This document shows, one piece after another, positions 1 to 7,895 of a stretch of 64,000 bases of DNA. Numbering within the stretch: position 1 is the stretch's first letter; every line of letters starts with the position of its first letter. The notes beneath the pieces are model-generated. The model was not told the DNA's origin, did not search any database, and was given only the letters and a program-made list of their open reading frames with translations. The translations under genes and the position numbers were made by a program. The stretch is from Novosphingobium sp. UBA6272 (GTDB lineage Bacteria > Pseudomonadota > Alphaproteobacteria > Sphingomonadales > Sphingomonadaceae). Where the stretch lies: the NCBI RefSeq assembly GCF_002440635.1, contig NZ_DJUW01000003.1, positions 1-64,000 of the forward strand. Reading direction: 5' to 3'.

Positions 1-638
1 TCGGTGATGTTCTTGACCACACCGTCGATGATCTGGCCTTCGGCCAGGCCCGAGATCAGGCCCGAACGCTGTTCGGCGCGGGTTTCTTCGAGCACGGCGC
101 GGCGCGAGACCACGATGTTGCCGCGGCGGCGATCCATCTTGAGGATCTGGAACGGCTGCGGAATGTCCATCAGCGGCTGCACGTCGCGAACCGGGCGGAT
201 ATCGACCTGGCTGCCGGGCAGGAAGGCCACAGCGCCGTCGAGGTCGACGGTGAAGCCGCCCTTGACGCGGCCGAAGATCACGCCGTCAACGCGCTTGCCT
301 TCGCCGAATTCGTTTTCAAGCTTGTCCCAGGCAGCTTCGCGGCGGGCGCGGTCGCGGCTGAGCATGGCTTCGCCTTCGGAGTTTTCGACGCGGTCGACAT
401 AGACTTCGACTTCATCGCCGACCGACAGGCCGTGCGGCTGACCGGGCATGGCGAATTCGCGCAGGGCTACGCGGCCTTCGCTCTTCAGGCCAACGTCGAT
501 GACAGCCTTGTCGCCTTCGATTGCAGTGATGGTGCCCTTGACCACGCGGCCTTCAAAGCCGCCGTCGGCAGCGCCGCCGAGTGATTCATCAAGGAGAGCC
601 GCGAATTCATCGCGGGTGGGGTTGGCGGTAGACGCCAT
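1..638 (-). CDS. rpsA: 30S ribosomal protein S1, N-terminal part (cut by window edge)
   Basis: The reverse strand reads through about 212 codons from ATG at 638 to the window edge without a stop. The product begins MASTANPTRDEFAALLDESL and carries at least two S1/OB-fold RNA-binding repeats (around GRVVKGTITAIEGDKAVIDVGLK and VDGVIFGRVKGGFTVDL). S1 helps the 30S subunit bind and unfold mRNA during initiation. A GAGGAAAC ribosome-binding site sits 8 bases upstream of the start, which supports it. The gene lies just beyond cmk on the same strand, the common cmk-rpsA arrangement of proteobacteria. The C-terminal repeats lie outside the window. Confidence 0.96.
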   Translation of the reverse strand, partial: MASTANPTRDEFAALLDESLGGAADGGFEGRVVKGTITAIEGDKAVIDVGLKSEGRVALREFAMPGQPHGLSVGDEVEVYVDRVENSEGEAMLSRDRARREAAWDKLENEFGEGKRVDGVIFGRVKGGFTVDLDGAVAFLPGSQVDIRPVRDVQPLMDIPQPFQILKMDRRRGNIVVSRRAVLEETRAEQRSGLISGLAEGQIIDGVVKNIT

Positions 639-961
639 AGGTTGAGTTTCCTCGTATCGATGTTTCCGGCCAGGCGGTTGTTCCGCCGGTCTTTCTCCGT
701 CCCGGCGGGATTGCCGGAAACGGGCCAAAAGGGGCCGAGCTGCGATGGGGGCCGCATGCCGTCCACCGCGCCCTTTGAAGCCAAGGCTCCATCGGACCGG
801 CGGCCCTTATGCGCGGGGCGGCGCAAATGCAAGGAAAATGGCGCGTTTTGCGGCCTGCTTGCGGCAGAACGAACACCTGCACGCGAAATCCACCGGATCG
901 CCACGTGCGTTGCGGGGCAATGCGGTCTAGACCGGTCCCCGGTTCCCTCGTGGAGGATTGC
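639..961. other. Intergenic region between divergent rpsA and a small membrane protein gene
   Basis: About 320 bases with no convincing gene. Several open frames cross it on both strands, but they lack ribosome-binding sites and recognisable protein sequence. It should hold the rpsA promoter (reverse) and that of the gene at 962 (forward). No clear -35/-10 pair or repeat is visible by eye. Confidence 0.5.
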
Positions 962-1261
962 ATGGCCCCTGAAGCTTCGATCGATCGCCCCGGTCTTCCC
1001 CCGTCCTGGCGCCTGGCGCTGTGGGGCGCGATCGTTGCGCTGCTGGCATTGCCGGCAGTGGCGATGCAATTCACCCGTGAGGTGAACTGGGGGCCGGGCG
1101 ATTTCGTCGCCGCAGCGGTCCTGCTCGGCCTGACCGGACTAGGGCTGGAGCTTGCGGCGCGCGCTCCGATCGGCCGTGCAGCGCGGTTCTTTGCGGCCGG
1201 GCTGGTGCTGCTTGCGTTGCTGGTGATCTGGGCGCAGCTGGCGGTCGGTCTGCTAGACTAG
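962..1261 (+). CDS. Small three-helix membrane protein, function unknown
   Basis: 99 residues starting MAPEASIDRPGLPPSWRLAL. Three hydrophobic segments (about residues 17-34, 46-62 and 70-93) suggest an inner-membrane protein with a short cytoplasmic N-terminus. The frame stays open upstream to 809, but GTGGAGG at 950-956 gives a good Shine-Dalgarno only for ATG 962. It ends 3 bases before the convergent cytochrome gene. I do not recognise a characterised family. Confidence 0.7.
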   Translation: MAPEASIDRPGLPPSWRLALWGAIVALLALPAVAMQFTREVNWGPGDFVAAAVLLGLTGLGLELAARAPIGRAARFFAAGLVLLALLVIWAQLAVGLLD

Positions 1262-1264
1262 CGA

Positions 1265-1615
1265 TCAGATCGCCGGTTTGTATCCAGGCTTGCGCAAGTT
1301 CAGCAGATAGGCCGTCAGATCATCGACATCGGCCGCGCTGACGCTGAAATTCATCGCCGCCGGGAAATTGTGCGAATCGCGCAGGAACGTGGCCAGCGTC
1401 TCCCGGGTCAGTTCGGGCTGGTTGGCGATCGCTTCGAACGCAGGCGATTCCGGATTGGGCGAGGCTGTGCCACGCATAACCCCATGACACTGCGCGCAAT
1501 GCGCCTGGGCGAAAGTCAGCCCGCGCTTTTCGGACGTGGTGAGACGCGCGGTATCGGCAGTGGCGCAGCCGAGCAGGGCGAGGGCGGACAAGGCGATCAG
1601 GGCAAGTCTGGACAT
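1265..1615 (-). CDS. Small c-type cytochrome lipoprotein
   Basis: 116 residues. The N-terminus is a lipoprotein signal peptide ending in a lipobox (LALLGC), so the mature protein should be lipid-anchored at the periplasmic face. CAQCH about 25 residues after the lipobox is a CxxCH haem c attachment site, and the C-terminal part (PAAMNFSVSAADVDDLTAYL) fits the class I cytochrome c helix, with a possible Met ligand in the PAAMNF stretch. The role would be one-electron transfer; the partner is not evident from neighbours. GTG 1624 is an alternative start adding three residues. I chose ATG 1615. Confidence 0.82.
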   Translation of the reverse strand: MSRLALIALSALALLGCATADTARLTTSEKRGLTFAQAHCAQCHGVMRGTASPNPESPAFEAIANQPELTRETLATFLRDSHNFPAAMNFSVSAADVDDLTAYLLNLRKPGYKPAI

Positions 1616-1649
1616 CGCCGCCACGCCTAACCCGCACGGGCTGCCGGGT

Positions 1650-1994
1650 CTAGCGCCTTGCGACCAGTCCCGGCGACCAGCGCGCGGCGATCAGCAGCAC
1701 TGTCGGCAAAAGCATGGTCAGTCCGATGTCCTTGGCGATCTCGCCGTATTGCATCGCCACTTCGGGCCAGCGCTCGACATGGAGATCGTTCCATTCGTTG
1801 ACCAGTTCGGCCAGCAGCACGACCAGCCACGGCCAAGGCGAGGCCACCGACCTGCGCAGCACGGCCGCAAGGATCAGCTGCGCCAGCACCCCGGCAACCA
1901 CGTGCATTGCATCGTGACTGACGCCGCTGGCGTGAGCGAAGAACACCTTGAACGCGGCCCAATCGAGCCCGAGCTGGCTCAGCCAGCCGCTCAA
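1650..1994 (-). CDS. Small multi-helix membrane protein, function unknown
   Basis: 114 residues, starting MSGWLSQLGLDWAAFKVFFA. Hydrophobic segments at about residues 31-47, 53-68 and 89-106 suggest an integral membrane protein; the middle contains a conserved-looking VNEWNDLHVERWPEVAMQ stretch. Its ATG overlaps the cmk stop by 4 bases (ATGA), so the two are probably translated together. No function is assigned. Confidence 0.72.
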   Translation of the reverse strand: MSGWLSQLGLDWAAFKVFFAHASGVSHDAMHVVAGVLAQLILAAVLRRSVASPWPWLVVLLAELVNEWNDLHVERWPEVAMQYGEIAKDIGLTMLLPTVLLIAARWSPGLVARR

Positions 1995-2617
1995 GGCCGC
2001 GCCCCGGCCGCTTCGGCCAGCGCGATTGCCGCCGCTATCGCTTCGTCGCGGCCAAGGTCGGAGGTATCGAGCAGCACAGCATCGGGCGCGGCAACCAGCG
2101 GGGCTTCGGCGCGGCTGCGGTCACGGGCATCGCGGGCTTCGAGATCGGCGGCGATATCGGCCAACGACACCGCGCGGCCCGCTGCCTGCATCTCCCTGAA
2201 GCGCCGCTCGGCCCGGGCCGGTACCGAGGCGACCACGAACAGCTTCAGCTCCGCCTCTGGTGCGATCACCGTGCCGATATCGCGCCCGTCGAGCACGGCG
2301 CCTCCGGGCTGCGTGGCGAAGCTGCGCTGGCGCTCGTACAGCGCATGCCGCACCTCCGGATGGACCGAAACCCGGCTGGCCAGCCCGCCGGTCGCTTCGC
2401 TGCGCAGTTCCGGGTCATCCAGCAGGCTGTCGGGAAAGGCGCAGGCGGCGAGGGCGTCCACCGGGCTATCGGCATTGCCACTGTTCAGCGCGCACTGCCG
2501 CCCTACCGCCCGGTAGAGCAGCCCGGTGTCGAGGTGCGGCAAACCGAAATGTGCGGCGAGGGCCTTGGCGATGGTGCCTTTGCCCGAAGCGGTGGGTCCA
2601 TCGACCGCAATGATCAT
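1991..2617 (-). CDS. cmk: Cytidylate kinase
   Basis: 208 residues. It phosphorylates CMP and dCMP to the diphosphates with ATP. The N-terminus MIIAVDGPTASGKGTIAKAL is the P-loop (GPTASGKGT), followed by HLDTGLLYRAVG of the NMP-binding region, LDGRDIGTVI and a C-terminal LID with RFREMQ and ARDARDRSRAEAPL, all typical of bacterial Cmk. The frame is open upstream to 2926, but that extension has no Cmk similarity, and ATG 2617 overlaps the preceding gene by 4 bases. The order aroA, small membrane protein, cmk, rpsA is a known neighbourhood. Confidence 0.96.
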   Translation of the reverse strand: MIIAVDGPTASGKGTIAKALAAHFGLPHLDTGLLYRAVGRQCALNSGNADSPVDALAACAFPDSLLDDPELRSEATGGLASRVSVHPEVRHALYERQRSFATQPGGAVLDGRDIGTVIAPEAELKLFVVASVPARAERRFREMQAAGRAVSLADIAADLEARDARDRSRAEAPLVAAPDAVLLDTSDLGRDEAIAAAIALAEAAGARP

Positions 2618-2874
2618 AGGCTGCTGCCTTCTCGCCGCGCGCGGGCCGCCTTGACAAGACCGTACACGGCAATTGCCGCCCAGAACCCTTCCAGAATCAG
2701 CGACGCCAGGTTCAAGTGCACGAGCAACGAGATCGTCAGCAATGCCGCGCCCACCAGGTTGGTCAGATGCAGAATGTAGGGATTGGGCTGATCCTGAACA
2801 GTCAGATAGGCATAGGCGGCGATGATGCAGGCGGTGCCCGCAAAACCGACTAGAGTGGCCCAATCGAGCATCAT
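2614..2874 (-). CDS. Small membrane protein between aroA and cmk
   Basis: 86 residues with three hydrophobic helices (about 5-23, 35-52 and 56-74) and a basic C-terminus (KAARARREG). It overlaps aroA by 4 bases upstream and cmk by 4 bases downstream, so it sits in a tightly coupled operon. It resembles the small CBU_0592-type membrane proteins common in alphaproteobacteria, whose function is unknown. That resemblance is by memory, not by search. Confidence 0.75.
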   Translation of the reverse strand: MMLDWATLVGFAGTACIIAAYAYLTVQDQPNPYILHLTNLVGAALLTISLLVHLNLASLILEGFWAAIAVYGLVKAARARREGSSL

Positions 2875-4259
2875 TGCCCGCCCAGCCCGTCCAGCAGACT
2901 TTCAAACACCGGAAAGCTTGTTGCAATCGGGCGGGTATCGTCCACCAGTACCCCGTCCTGGCTCGCCAGCCCCGCCACAGCCATGCTCATCGCGATGCGG
3001 TGATCAAGGTGGGTCTTGACCCGTGAATTGGCACTGCCGCGAAGCGGTTCACCGCCGCTGCCATGGATGGTCAGGCCGTTCTCCGTTTCTTCCACCCGAG
3101 CCCCGGCTGTAGTTAGTGCCGCAGCCATGGCGGAGATGCGGTCGCTTTCCTTGACGCGCAGTTCTTCGAGACCGGTTGTGACCGTGGTCCCTTCGGCCAG
3201 CGCAGCAGCCACGAACAGCGCGGGAAACTCGTCGATCATGCTCGGCGCGATGGCGGGATCGACTTCGATACCCTTCAGCGCCGAGTGCCGGACCACCAGA
3301 TCGGCGACCGGCTCACCGCCGACTTCGCGGGGGTTCACTTCCTCGATGCTGCCGCCCATCTGGCGCAGCACTTCGACTATCCCGGCGCGGGTCGGGTTGA
3401 GGCCGACGTTCTCGATGGTCAGCTCGCTGCCCGGTACGATCAACGCCGCGACCAGAAAGAAGGCGGCGGAGCTGGGATCGCCCGGCACCGCGATGGTCTG
3501 GGGGTGCAGTTCGGCCTCGCCGCGAACCCGGATCGTGCGGACCCCGGCCGAATCAGTCTCGACCTCCAGCTCGGCGCCAAACCCGCGGAGCATCCGTTCG
3601 CTGTGATCGCGGGTCGGCACCGGTTCAATCACCGTGGTTATTCCGGGCGTGTTGAGCCCGGCGAGCAGGATCGCGCTCTTTACCTGGGCGCTGGCGACCG
3701 GCAGGCGGTACTCGATCGGCACGGCGGGATTGGCGCCGCGCACGGTCAAGGGAAGACGGCCACCCTCGCTTGCTTCGAAGGCAGCGCCCATCTGGCTCAA
3801 GGGCTCGATTACCCGGCCCATCGGCCGTTTTGACAGGCTGGCATCGCCGAAGAACTGCGTCTCGATAGCGTGGCTCGCCACCAGGCCCATCAGCAGCCGG
3901 GTCGAAGTGCCCGAATTGCCCATATCCAGCGGTGCTTCTGGCTGGAGCAGTGCGCCCACGCCAACGCCGTGGATGATCCATTCGGCATTGCCCCGATCAT
4001 CCTGAGCCTGGCGAAGGACCGAGGCCCCCATCGCCCGCATTGCGGCGGCGGTCGCCAGCACATCTTCGCCTTCGAGCAGACCGCTGACCCGCGTTTCCCC
4101 AATGGCCAGTGCCCCCAGCATGATCGAGCGGTGGCTGATCGACTTGTCGCCGGGAACGCGGATCGTGCCCCGCAGCGGCCCGGTAGGCAGGAAACGGCGC
4201 GGGGTAGGGGCGGAGTTGACGGGCGCGGACACGGGTTGGACTTTCGATCGAATTGCCAA
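2871..4259 (-). CDS. aroA: 3-phosphoshikimate 1-carboxyvinyltransferase (EPSP synthase)
   Basis: 462 residues. It catalyses the sixth shikimate-pathway step, transfer of enolpyruvyl from PEP to shikimate-3-phosphate. Visible motifs are VPGDKSISHRS (substrate-binding Lys, about residues 35-45), MGNSGTSTRLLMG, VASAQVKSAILLAGL, EFPALFVAAALAEGTT, LRVKESDRI and HLDHRIAMS. There is an N-terminal extension of about 25 residues before GPLRGTIRVPG. Residues 82-89 (LRQAQDDR) are encoded by a palindromic-repeat sequence (3993-4021) in frame; it lies in a loop between conserved blocks, so activity may survive. It heads a minus-strand operon with the small membrane protein and cmk. Confidence 0.96.
   Translation of the reverse strand: MAIRSKVQPVSAPVNSAPTPRRFLPTGPLRGTIRVPGDKSISHRSIMLGALAIGETRVSGLLEGEDVLATAAAMRAMGASVLRQAQDDRGNAEWIIHGVGVGALLQPEAPLDMGNSGTSTRLLMGLVASHAIETQFFGDASLSKRPMGRVIEPLSQMGAAFEASEGGRLPLTVRGANPAVPIEYRLPVASAQVKSAILLAGLNTPGITTVIEPVPTRDHSERMLRGFGAELEVETDSAGVRTIRVRGEAELHPQTIAVPGDPSSAAFFLVAALIVPGSELTIENVGLNPTRAGIVEVLRQMGGSIEEVNPREVGGEPVADLVVRHSALKGIEVDPAIAPSMIDEFPALFVAAALAEGTTVTTGLEELRVKESDRISAMAAALTTAGARVEETENGLTIHGSGGEPLRGSANSRVKTHLDHRIAMSMAVAGLASQDGVLVDDTRPIATSFPVFESLLDGLGGQ
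3993..4021. repeat. REP-type repeat half-site embedded in aroA
   Basis: The stretch containing CATCCTGAGCCTGGCGAAGG matches the repeat seen in intergenic copies at about 36,091 and in the broken gene at 53,671. Here it is in frame inside aroA and encodes LRQAQDDR (residues 82-89). This peptide is the usual translation of this repeat family rather than an EPSP synthase motif. Confidence 0.7.
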
Positions 4260-4395
4260 GAAATGCGCGCGGCTTTTGACAGCGCCGCCCTGCTATGGCA
4301 AGGCGCGCCCGCGCTGGGACTGGCGCATCTGCCTCCCAATACGTATTTAGCAGTTTTCCGCGAGGTCCGCTGGGCCAGCGCTAGTGAGGAATTTT

Positions 4396-4710
4396 ATGGT
4401 CAAGGCTGAATGGGGCGCCAAGCATGGCTGCCCGAAATGCGGCACCCGCTTTTACGATCTGGGCAAGGATGACCCGGTGACCTGCATCGAATGCGGCTAT
4501 GCCTGGCATCCGGATCCGGTGCTCAAGTCGAAGCAGCCGATTCCGTATGAAGAGATCAAGAAGGTCGAAGTGGTCGAGGATACAGACCTCGCCGATCCCG
4601 ATCTGGATATCGACGAAGACGGCGATTCGCCGGACAACGACGTCGACCTCGGCGGCGATGACGACCTTGGCGTCGGCATCGATGACGCCGTGGACACCGA
4701 CGACAATTAA
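4396..4710 (+). CDS. TIGR02300/FYDLN-type acidic zinc-ribbon protein
   Basis: 104 residues. The N-terminal half has two CxxC pairs (CPKCGTRFYDLGK and CIECGY), a small zinc-ribbon including the FYDL signature of the alphaproteobacterial FYDLN-acid family. The second half is very acidic (many Asp/Glu), which gives the family its name. Function is unknown; the structure suggests binding a basic partner. GTGAGGA just upstream fits ATG 4396; the in-frame GTG 4384 is part of that ribosome-binding site and was rejected as the start. It is divergent from aroA. Confidence 0.88.
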   Translation: MVKAEWGAKHGCPKCGTRFYDLGKDDPVTCIECGYAWHPDPVLKSKQPIPYEEIKKVEVVEDTDLADPDLDIDEDGDSPDNDVDLGGDDDLGVGIDDAVDTDDN

Positions 4711-4719
4711 CCCCTTGCC

Positions 4720-4760
4720 AAGCGCGAAGGCCGCCACTAATGGGGCGGCCTCTCGCGCTT
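4720..4760 (+). terminator. Hairpin after the FYDLN gene
   Basis: AAGCGCGAAGGCCGCC pairs with GGCGGCCTCTCGCGCTT around a 9-base loop, a long stem with one mismatch. There is no strong T-run on the forward strand, so it may work as a terminator or an mRNA-stabilising hairpin before the tRNA. Confidence 0.55.
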
Positions 4761-4808
4761 GTAGCGAGGGGCGGCTGACCTCCCAGGGTCTGTCGGGATG
4801 AATGGAAT

Positions 4809-4884
<76 letters not shown>

Positions 4885-4970
4885 TTCCAAAGAGTTAGAG
4901 TACCTGAGCGGCAAGCTGGTCGGCGAGGTTTCGCCCACCGGCTTTTTTCGCGTTTTGGATGGAAACGAGC

Positions 4971-6416
4971 ATGTTCGACGCCCTTTCAGACCGGCTTGGC
5001 ACTGTCTTCGACAGGCTGCGCGGTCGTGGTGCGCTTAACGAACAGGACGTTCGCGATGCCATGCGCGAAGTGCGGATCGCGCTGCTCGAAGCCGATGTCG
5101 CGCTGCCGGTTGTCCGCCGCTTCATTGACGAAGTGACCGAGAAGGCGGTCGGCCAGAACGTGCTGCGTTCGGTCACGCCGGGCCAGCAGGTCGTCAAGAT
5201 CGTCAACGATGCGCTGGTCGACATGCTCGGCGGCGAGGATGTGCCGGGGCTGGATCTCAATGCCGCGCCGCCGGTGGTGATCATGATGGTCGGCCTGCAG
5301 GGCTCGGGCAAGACCACCACGACCGCCAAGCTCGGCAAGCTGCTGAAGGAAAAGTACGGCAAGAAGGCGCTGATGGCGTCGCTCGACGTCAACCGCCCGG
5401 CCGCGCAGGAACAGCTCAAGGTGCTGGGCGAGCAGGTCGAGGTGGCGACGCTGCCGATCATCACCGGCCAGATGCCGACCGAGATCGCCACCCGCGCGCT
5501 GCAGGCAGCCAGGCTGCAAGCCGTCGACGTGCTGCTGCTCGATACGGCGGGCCGACTCCACGTCGATCAGGCGCTGATGGACGAAATGCAGGCGGTGGCG
5601 AAGATCGCCTCGCCCAAGGAAGTCCTGCTGGTGGTCGATTCGCTGGCCGGGCAAGACGCGGTCAACGTCGCCAAGTCGTTTACCGAACAGATCGACCTGA
5701 CCGGGATCGTGCTGACCCGGATGGACGGCGATGCCCGCGGCGGTGCGGCACTGTCGATGCGGCACGTCACCGGCAAGCCGATCAAGTTTGCCGGGGTCGG
5801 CGAAAAGCTCGATGCGCTCGAAGTGTTCCAGCCGAGCCGGGTCGCCGGGCGGATCCTCGGCATGGGCGATGTCGTCTCGATCGTCGAAAAGGCGGCCGAG
5901 GCGATCGAGCAGGAAGAAGCCGAGCGCATGGCCGAGCGCATGGCCAAGGGTCAGTTCGACATGAACGACCTGCGCAGCCAGCTGCGCCAGATGCAGAAGA
6001 TGGGCGGGCTCGGCGCGCTGGCCGGGATGATGCCCGGCATGAAAAAGGCCAAGGCGGCGATGGACGCCAGCGGCATGGACGACAAGGTGCTGGTGCGGAT
6101 GGACGCGATCATCGGATCGATGACGCCCAAGGAACGCGCGCGTCCCGATCTGCTCAACGCCAAGCGCAAGATCCGCATTGCCAAGGGTTCGGGTATGCAG
6201 GTCCAGGATGTGAACAAGTTGCTCAAGATGCACCAGGAAATGGAGCGCGCGATGAAGCAGATCAAGAAGATGGGCGGCCTCGGCGGCCTCGCCAAGTTGT
6301 TCGGCAAGGGCGGCCTTGGCGCCGCGATGCCAGGGCTGGGCGGCGGTGGCGGCGGGCTTCCTGGACTGGGCGGGCCAAGCCTGCCACCGAACCTCAACGA
6401 TTTGATGAAAAAGTGA
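4971..6416 (+). CDS. ffh: Signal recognition particle protein Ffh (SRP54 homologue)
   Basis: 481 residues. This is the SRP GTPase that binds 4.5S RNA and nascent signal sequences and delivers ribosomes to FtsY. The N domain starts MFDALSDRLGTVFDRLRG. The G domain has the P-loop GLQGSGKTTTTAKL, DVNRPAAQEQL, DTAGRLHVDQ and TRMDGDARGG. The M domain is Met-rich (LRQMQKMGGLGALAGMMPGM, MHQEMERAMKQIKKMGG) and ends in a Gly/Leu-rich tail. GGAAACGAG lies just before ATG 4971; an in-frame ATG at 4959 would add four residues. rpsP follows. Confidence 0.97.
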   Translation: MFDALSDRLGTVFDRLRGRGALNEQDVRDAMREVRIALLEADVALPVVRRFIDEVTEKAVGQNVLRSVTPGQQVVKIVNDALVDMLGGEDVPGLDLNAAPPVVIMMVGLQGSGKTTTTAKLGKLLKEKYGKKALMASLDVNRPAAQEQLKVLGEQVEVATLPIITGQMPTEIATRALQAARLQAVDVLLLDTAGRLHVDQALMDEMQAVAKIASPKEVLLVVDSLAGQDAVNVAKSFTEQIDLTGIVLTRMDGDARGGAALSMRHVTGKPIKFAGVGEKLDALEVFQPSRVAGRILGMGDVVSIVEKAAEAIEQEEAERMAERMAKGQFDMNDLRSQLRQMQKMGGLGALAGMMPGMKKAKAAMDASGMDDKVLVRMDAIIGSMTPKERARPDLLNAKRKIRIAKGSGMQVQDVNKLLKMHQEMERAMKQIKKMGGLGGLAKLFGKGGLGAAMPGLGGGGGGLPGLGGPSLPPNLNDLMKK

Positions 6417-6453
6417 TTTCCGATTAATTCAGTTTGCTAGAAAGGTAGTTCAA

Positions 6454-7041
6454 ATGTCTGTTTCCCTTCGTCTTTCGCGCGGTGGTTCGAAGAAGCGCCC
6501 GTACTACAAGGTCGTCGTTGCCAACAGCCGCGCTCCGCGCGACGGCAAGTACCTCGAGCAGGTTGGCACCTACAATCCGCTGCTTGCCAAGGACGATGAA
6601 AACCGCGTCCGCTTGGTTGAAGATCGCGTCCGCTATTGGCTGGGCGTTGGTGCGCAGCCGACCGACCGCGTCGCCCGCATGCTTGATAAGGCCGGAATCA
6701 AGGAACGCGCCGCGACCGTGAACCCGAAGAAGGGTGAACCGGGTCAGAAGGCCAAGGACCGCGCCGAAGAAAAGGCTGAAAAGGCCGCTGAAGCCGCCGA
6801 AGCCGCTGCTGCTGCTGCCGCCGCTCCGGTTGTCGAAGAAGTGGTCGAAGCCGCTGTTGAAGAAGCTGCTCCTGAAGCGCCTGCCGCTGAAGAAGCCGCT
6901 GTTGAAGAAGCTGCTGCCGAAGCCCCCGCAGCTGAAGAAGCAGCTGCCGAAGCGCCCGCTGCTGAAGAAGCTGCCGCTGAGGAAGCTGCCGCTGAGGAAG
7001 CTCCGGCTGCTGAAGCCAGCGAAGAGCAGGCTGAAGGCTAA
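6454..7041 (+). CDS. rpsP: 30S ribosomal protein S16 with a long Ala/Glu-rich tail
   Basis: 195 residues. The first ~85 are ordinary S16 (MSVSLRLSRGGSKKRPYYKV, APRDGKYLEQVGTYNPL, RVRYWLGVGAQPTDRVARML), a 30S assembly protein. Residues ~95 to 195 are a low-complexity extension built from EEAAAEAPAA-like repeats ending AEASEEQAEG. Such tails occur in sphingomonads, and the end closely matches that of L9 in this window. An AAAGGTAG ribosome-binding site precedes the start. rimM begins 4 bases downstream. Confidence 0.96.
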   Translation: MSVSLRLSRGGSKKRPYYKVVVANSRAPRDGKYLEQVGTYNPLLAKDDENRVRLVEDRVRYWLGVGAQPTDRVARMLDKAGIKERAATVNPKKGEPGQKAKDRAEEKAEKAAEAAEAAAAAAAAPVVEEVVEAAVEEAAPEAPAAEEAAVEEAAAEAPAAEEAAAEAPAAEEAAAEEAAAEEAPAAEASEEQAEG

Positions 7042-7044
7042 ACC

Positions 7045-7554
7045 TTGGGCATCGATCGACCTGTCACGCTGGCCGCCATCATCGGCGCGCATGGCGTGGC
7101 AGGCGAAGTCCGGCTCAAGCTGTTCGGTGAAGGCGTGGCATCGCTCAAGCAATTCCGCGCCTTCAACGATTCGTCGCTGACGGTTGAAAAGCTGAAAGAC
7201 GACGGCAAGGGCGGGGCGATCGCCCGCTTCGCCGAAGTGGCCGACCGCACTGCCGCCGAAAAGCTCCGCGGCACTGCACTTACCGTTCCCCGCTCGGCCC
7301 TGCCGCCGCTGTGTGAGGGCGAATATTACTACGCCGACTTGCTCGGACTGTCGGCGGTTTCGACCAATGGCGAGGCCCTAGGCACCTGCATCGCGGTCGA
7401 GAACTACGGCGCCGGCGATGTGCTGGAGATCGAGCGACCGGGGATCGAAGGCAAGCGCGGCAAGCGCTTCATGGTTCCGATGCGGATCGAGGCCGTGCCC
7501 GAGTGGAATGGCGAGCGGCTCGTCATTAGTGCAGGCTTTGCAGCCGAGGATTGA
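7045..7554 (+). CDS. rimM: Ribosome maturation factor RimM
   Basis: 169 residues from a TTG start (MGIDRPVTLAAIIGAHGVAG). RimM binds S19 and helps mature the 30S head. The N-terminal RimM domain (GAHGVAGEVRLKLF, AEKLRGTALTVPRSALPP) and the C-terminal PRC-barrel part (YYYADLLGLSAVS, RFMVPMRIEAVPEWNGERL) are both present. It starts 4 bases after the rpsP stop, so it is translated from the same message. In most genomes trmD follows directly. Here about 2.2 kb of other genes intervene. Confidence 0.94.
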   Translation: MGIDRPVTLAAIIGAHGVAGEVRLKLFGEGVASLKQFRAFNDSSLTVEKLKDDGKGGAIARFAEVADRTAAEKLRGTALTVPRSALPPLCEGEYYYADLLGLSAVSTNGEALGTCIAVENYGAGDVLEIERPGIEGKRGKRFMVPMRIEAVPEWNGERLVISAGFAAED

Positions 7555-7571
7555 TCGGCTAGCCAGCTGCG

Positions 7572-7895
7572 ATGTTCATGCTCATCGGGTTGCTGATCCT
7601 TGTGGCCATTCCTGCGGCGCTGGCGGCGGCAATTGCCTTTGCCCTGCCAACATTTACGCCGCGCTGGAGCCTGCGTCGCCGGACTGCCGTTGCGGCCTTG
7701 ACCGCCGGCTACCTGCCGATGTTGCTGCCCATCATTGCGGCCGCGACGGATCCAAACAATCCGGGGCTGTTCGCCTCCGTGGCTTCGATCCTTTTCGGCG
7801 GGCTGTTCTTTTCTTGTGTGATCGGCTTGCCGATTGCCTTGCTGGTCGGGAAGCGTAAAGGCAAAGCTGCGGTTGATCCGGGCGCTTTCGACTAG
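7572..7895 (+). CDS. Small membrane protein, function unknown
   Basis: 107 residues with hydrophobic segments at about 2-24, 38-57 and 69-93 and a basic end (GKRKGKAAVDPGAFD). It lies 17 bases after rimM and overlaps the convergent amidase-like gene by 4 bases. No family recognised. Confidence 0.65.
   Translation: MFMLIGLLILVAIPAALAAAIAFALPTFTPRWSLRRRTAVAALTAGYLPMLLPIIAAATDPNNPGLFASVASILFGGLFFSCVIGLPIALLVGKRKGKAAVDPGAFD

Noticed and set aside
1536..2516. Forward 326-codon frame over the membrane protein and cmk genes
   Set aside because: Low-complexity Ser/Arg/Ala translation and no start signal; cmk on the other strand is certain.
4986..6233. Long reverse-strand open frame across ffh
   Set aside because: Its His/Asp/Leu-rich translation is the typical antisense image of a GC-rich gene; the forward strand is unmistakable Ffh.
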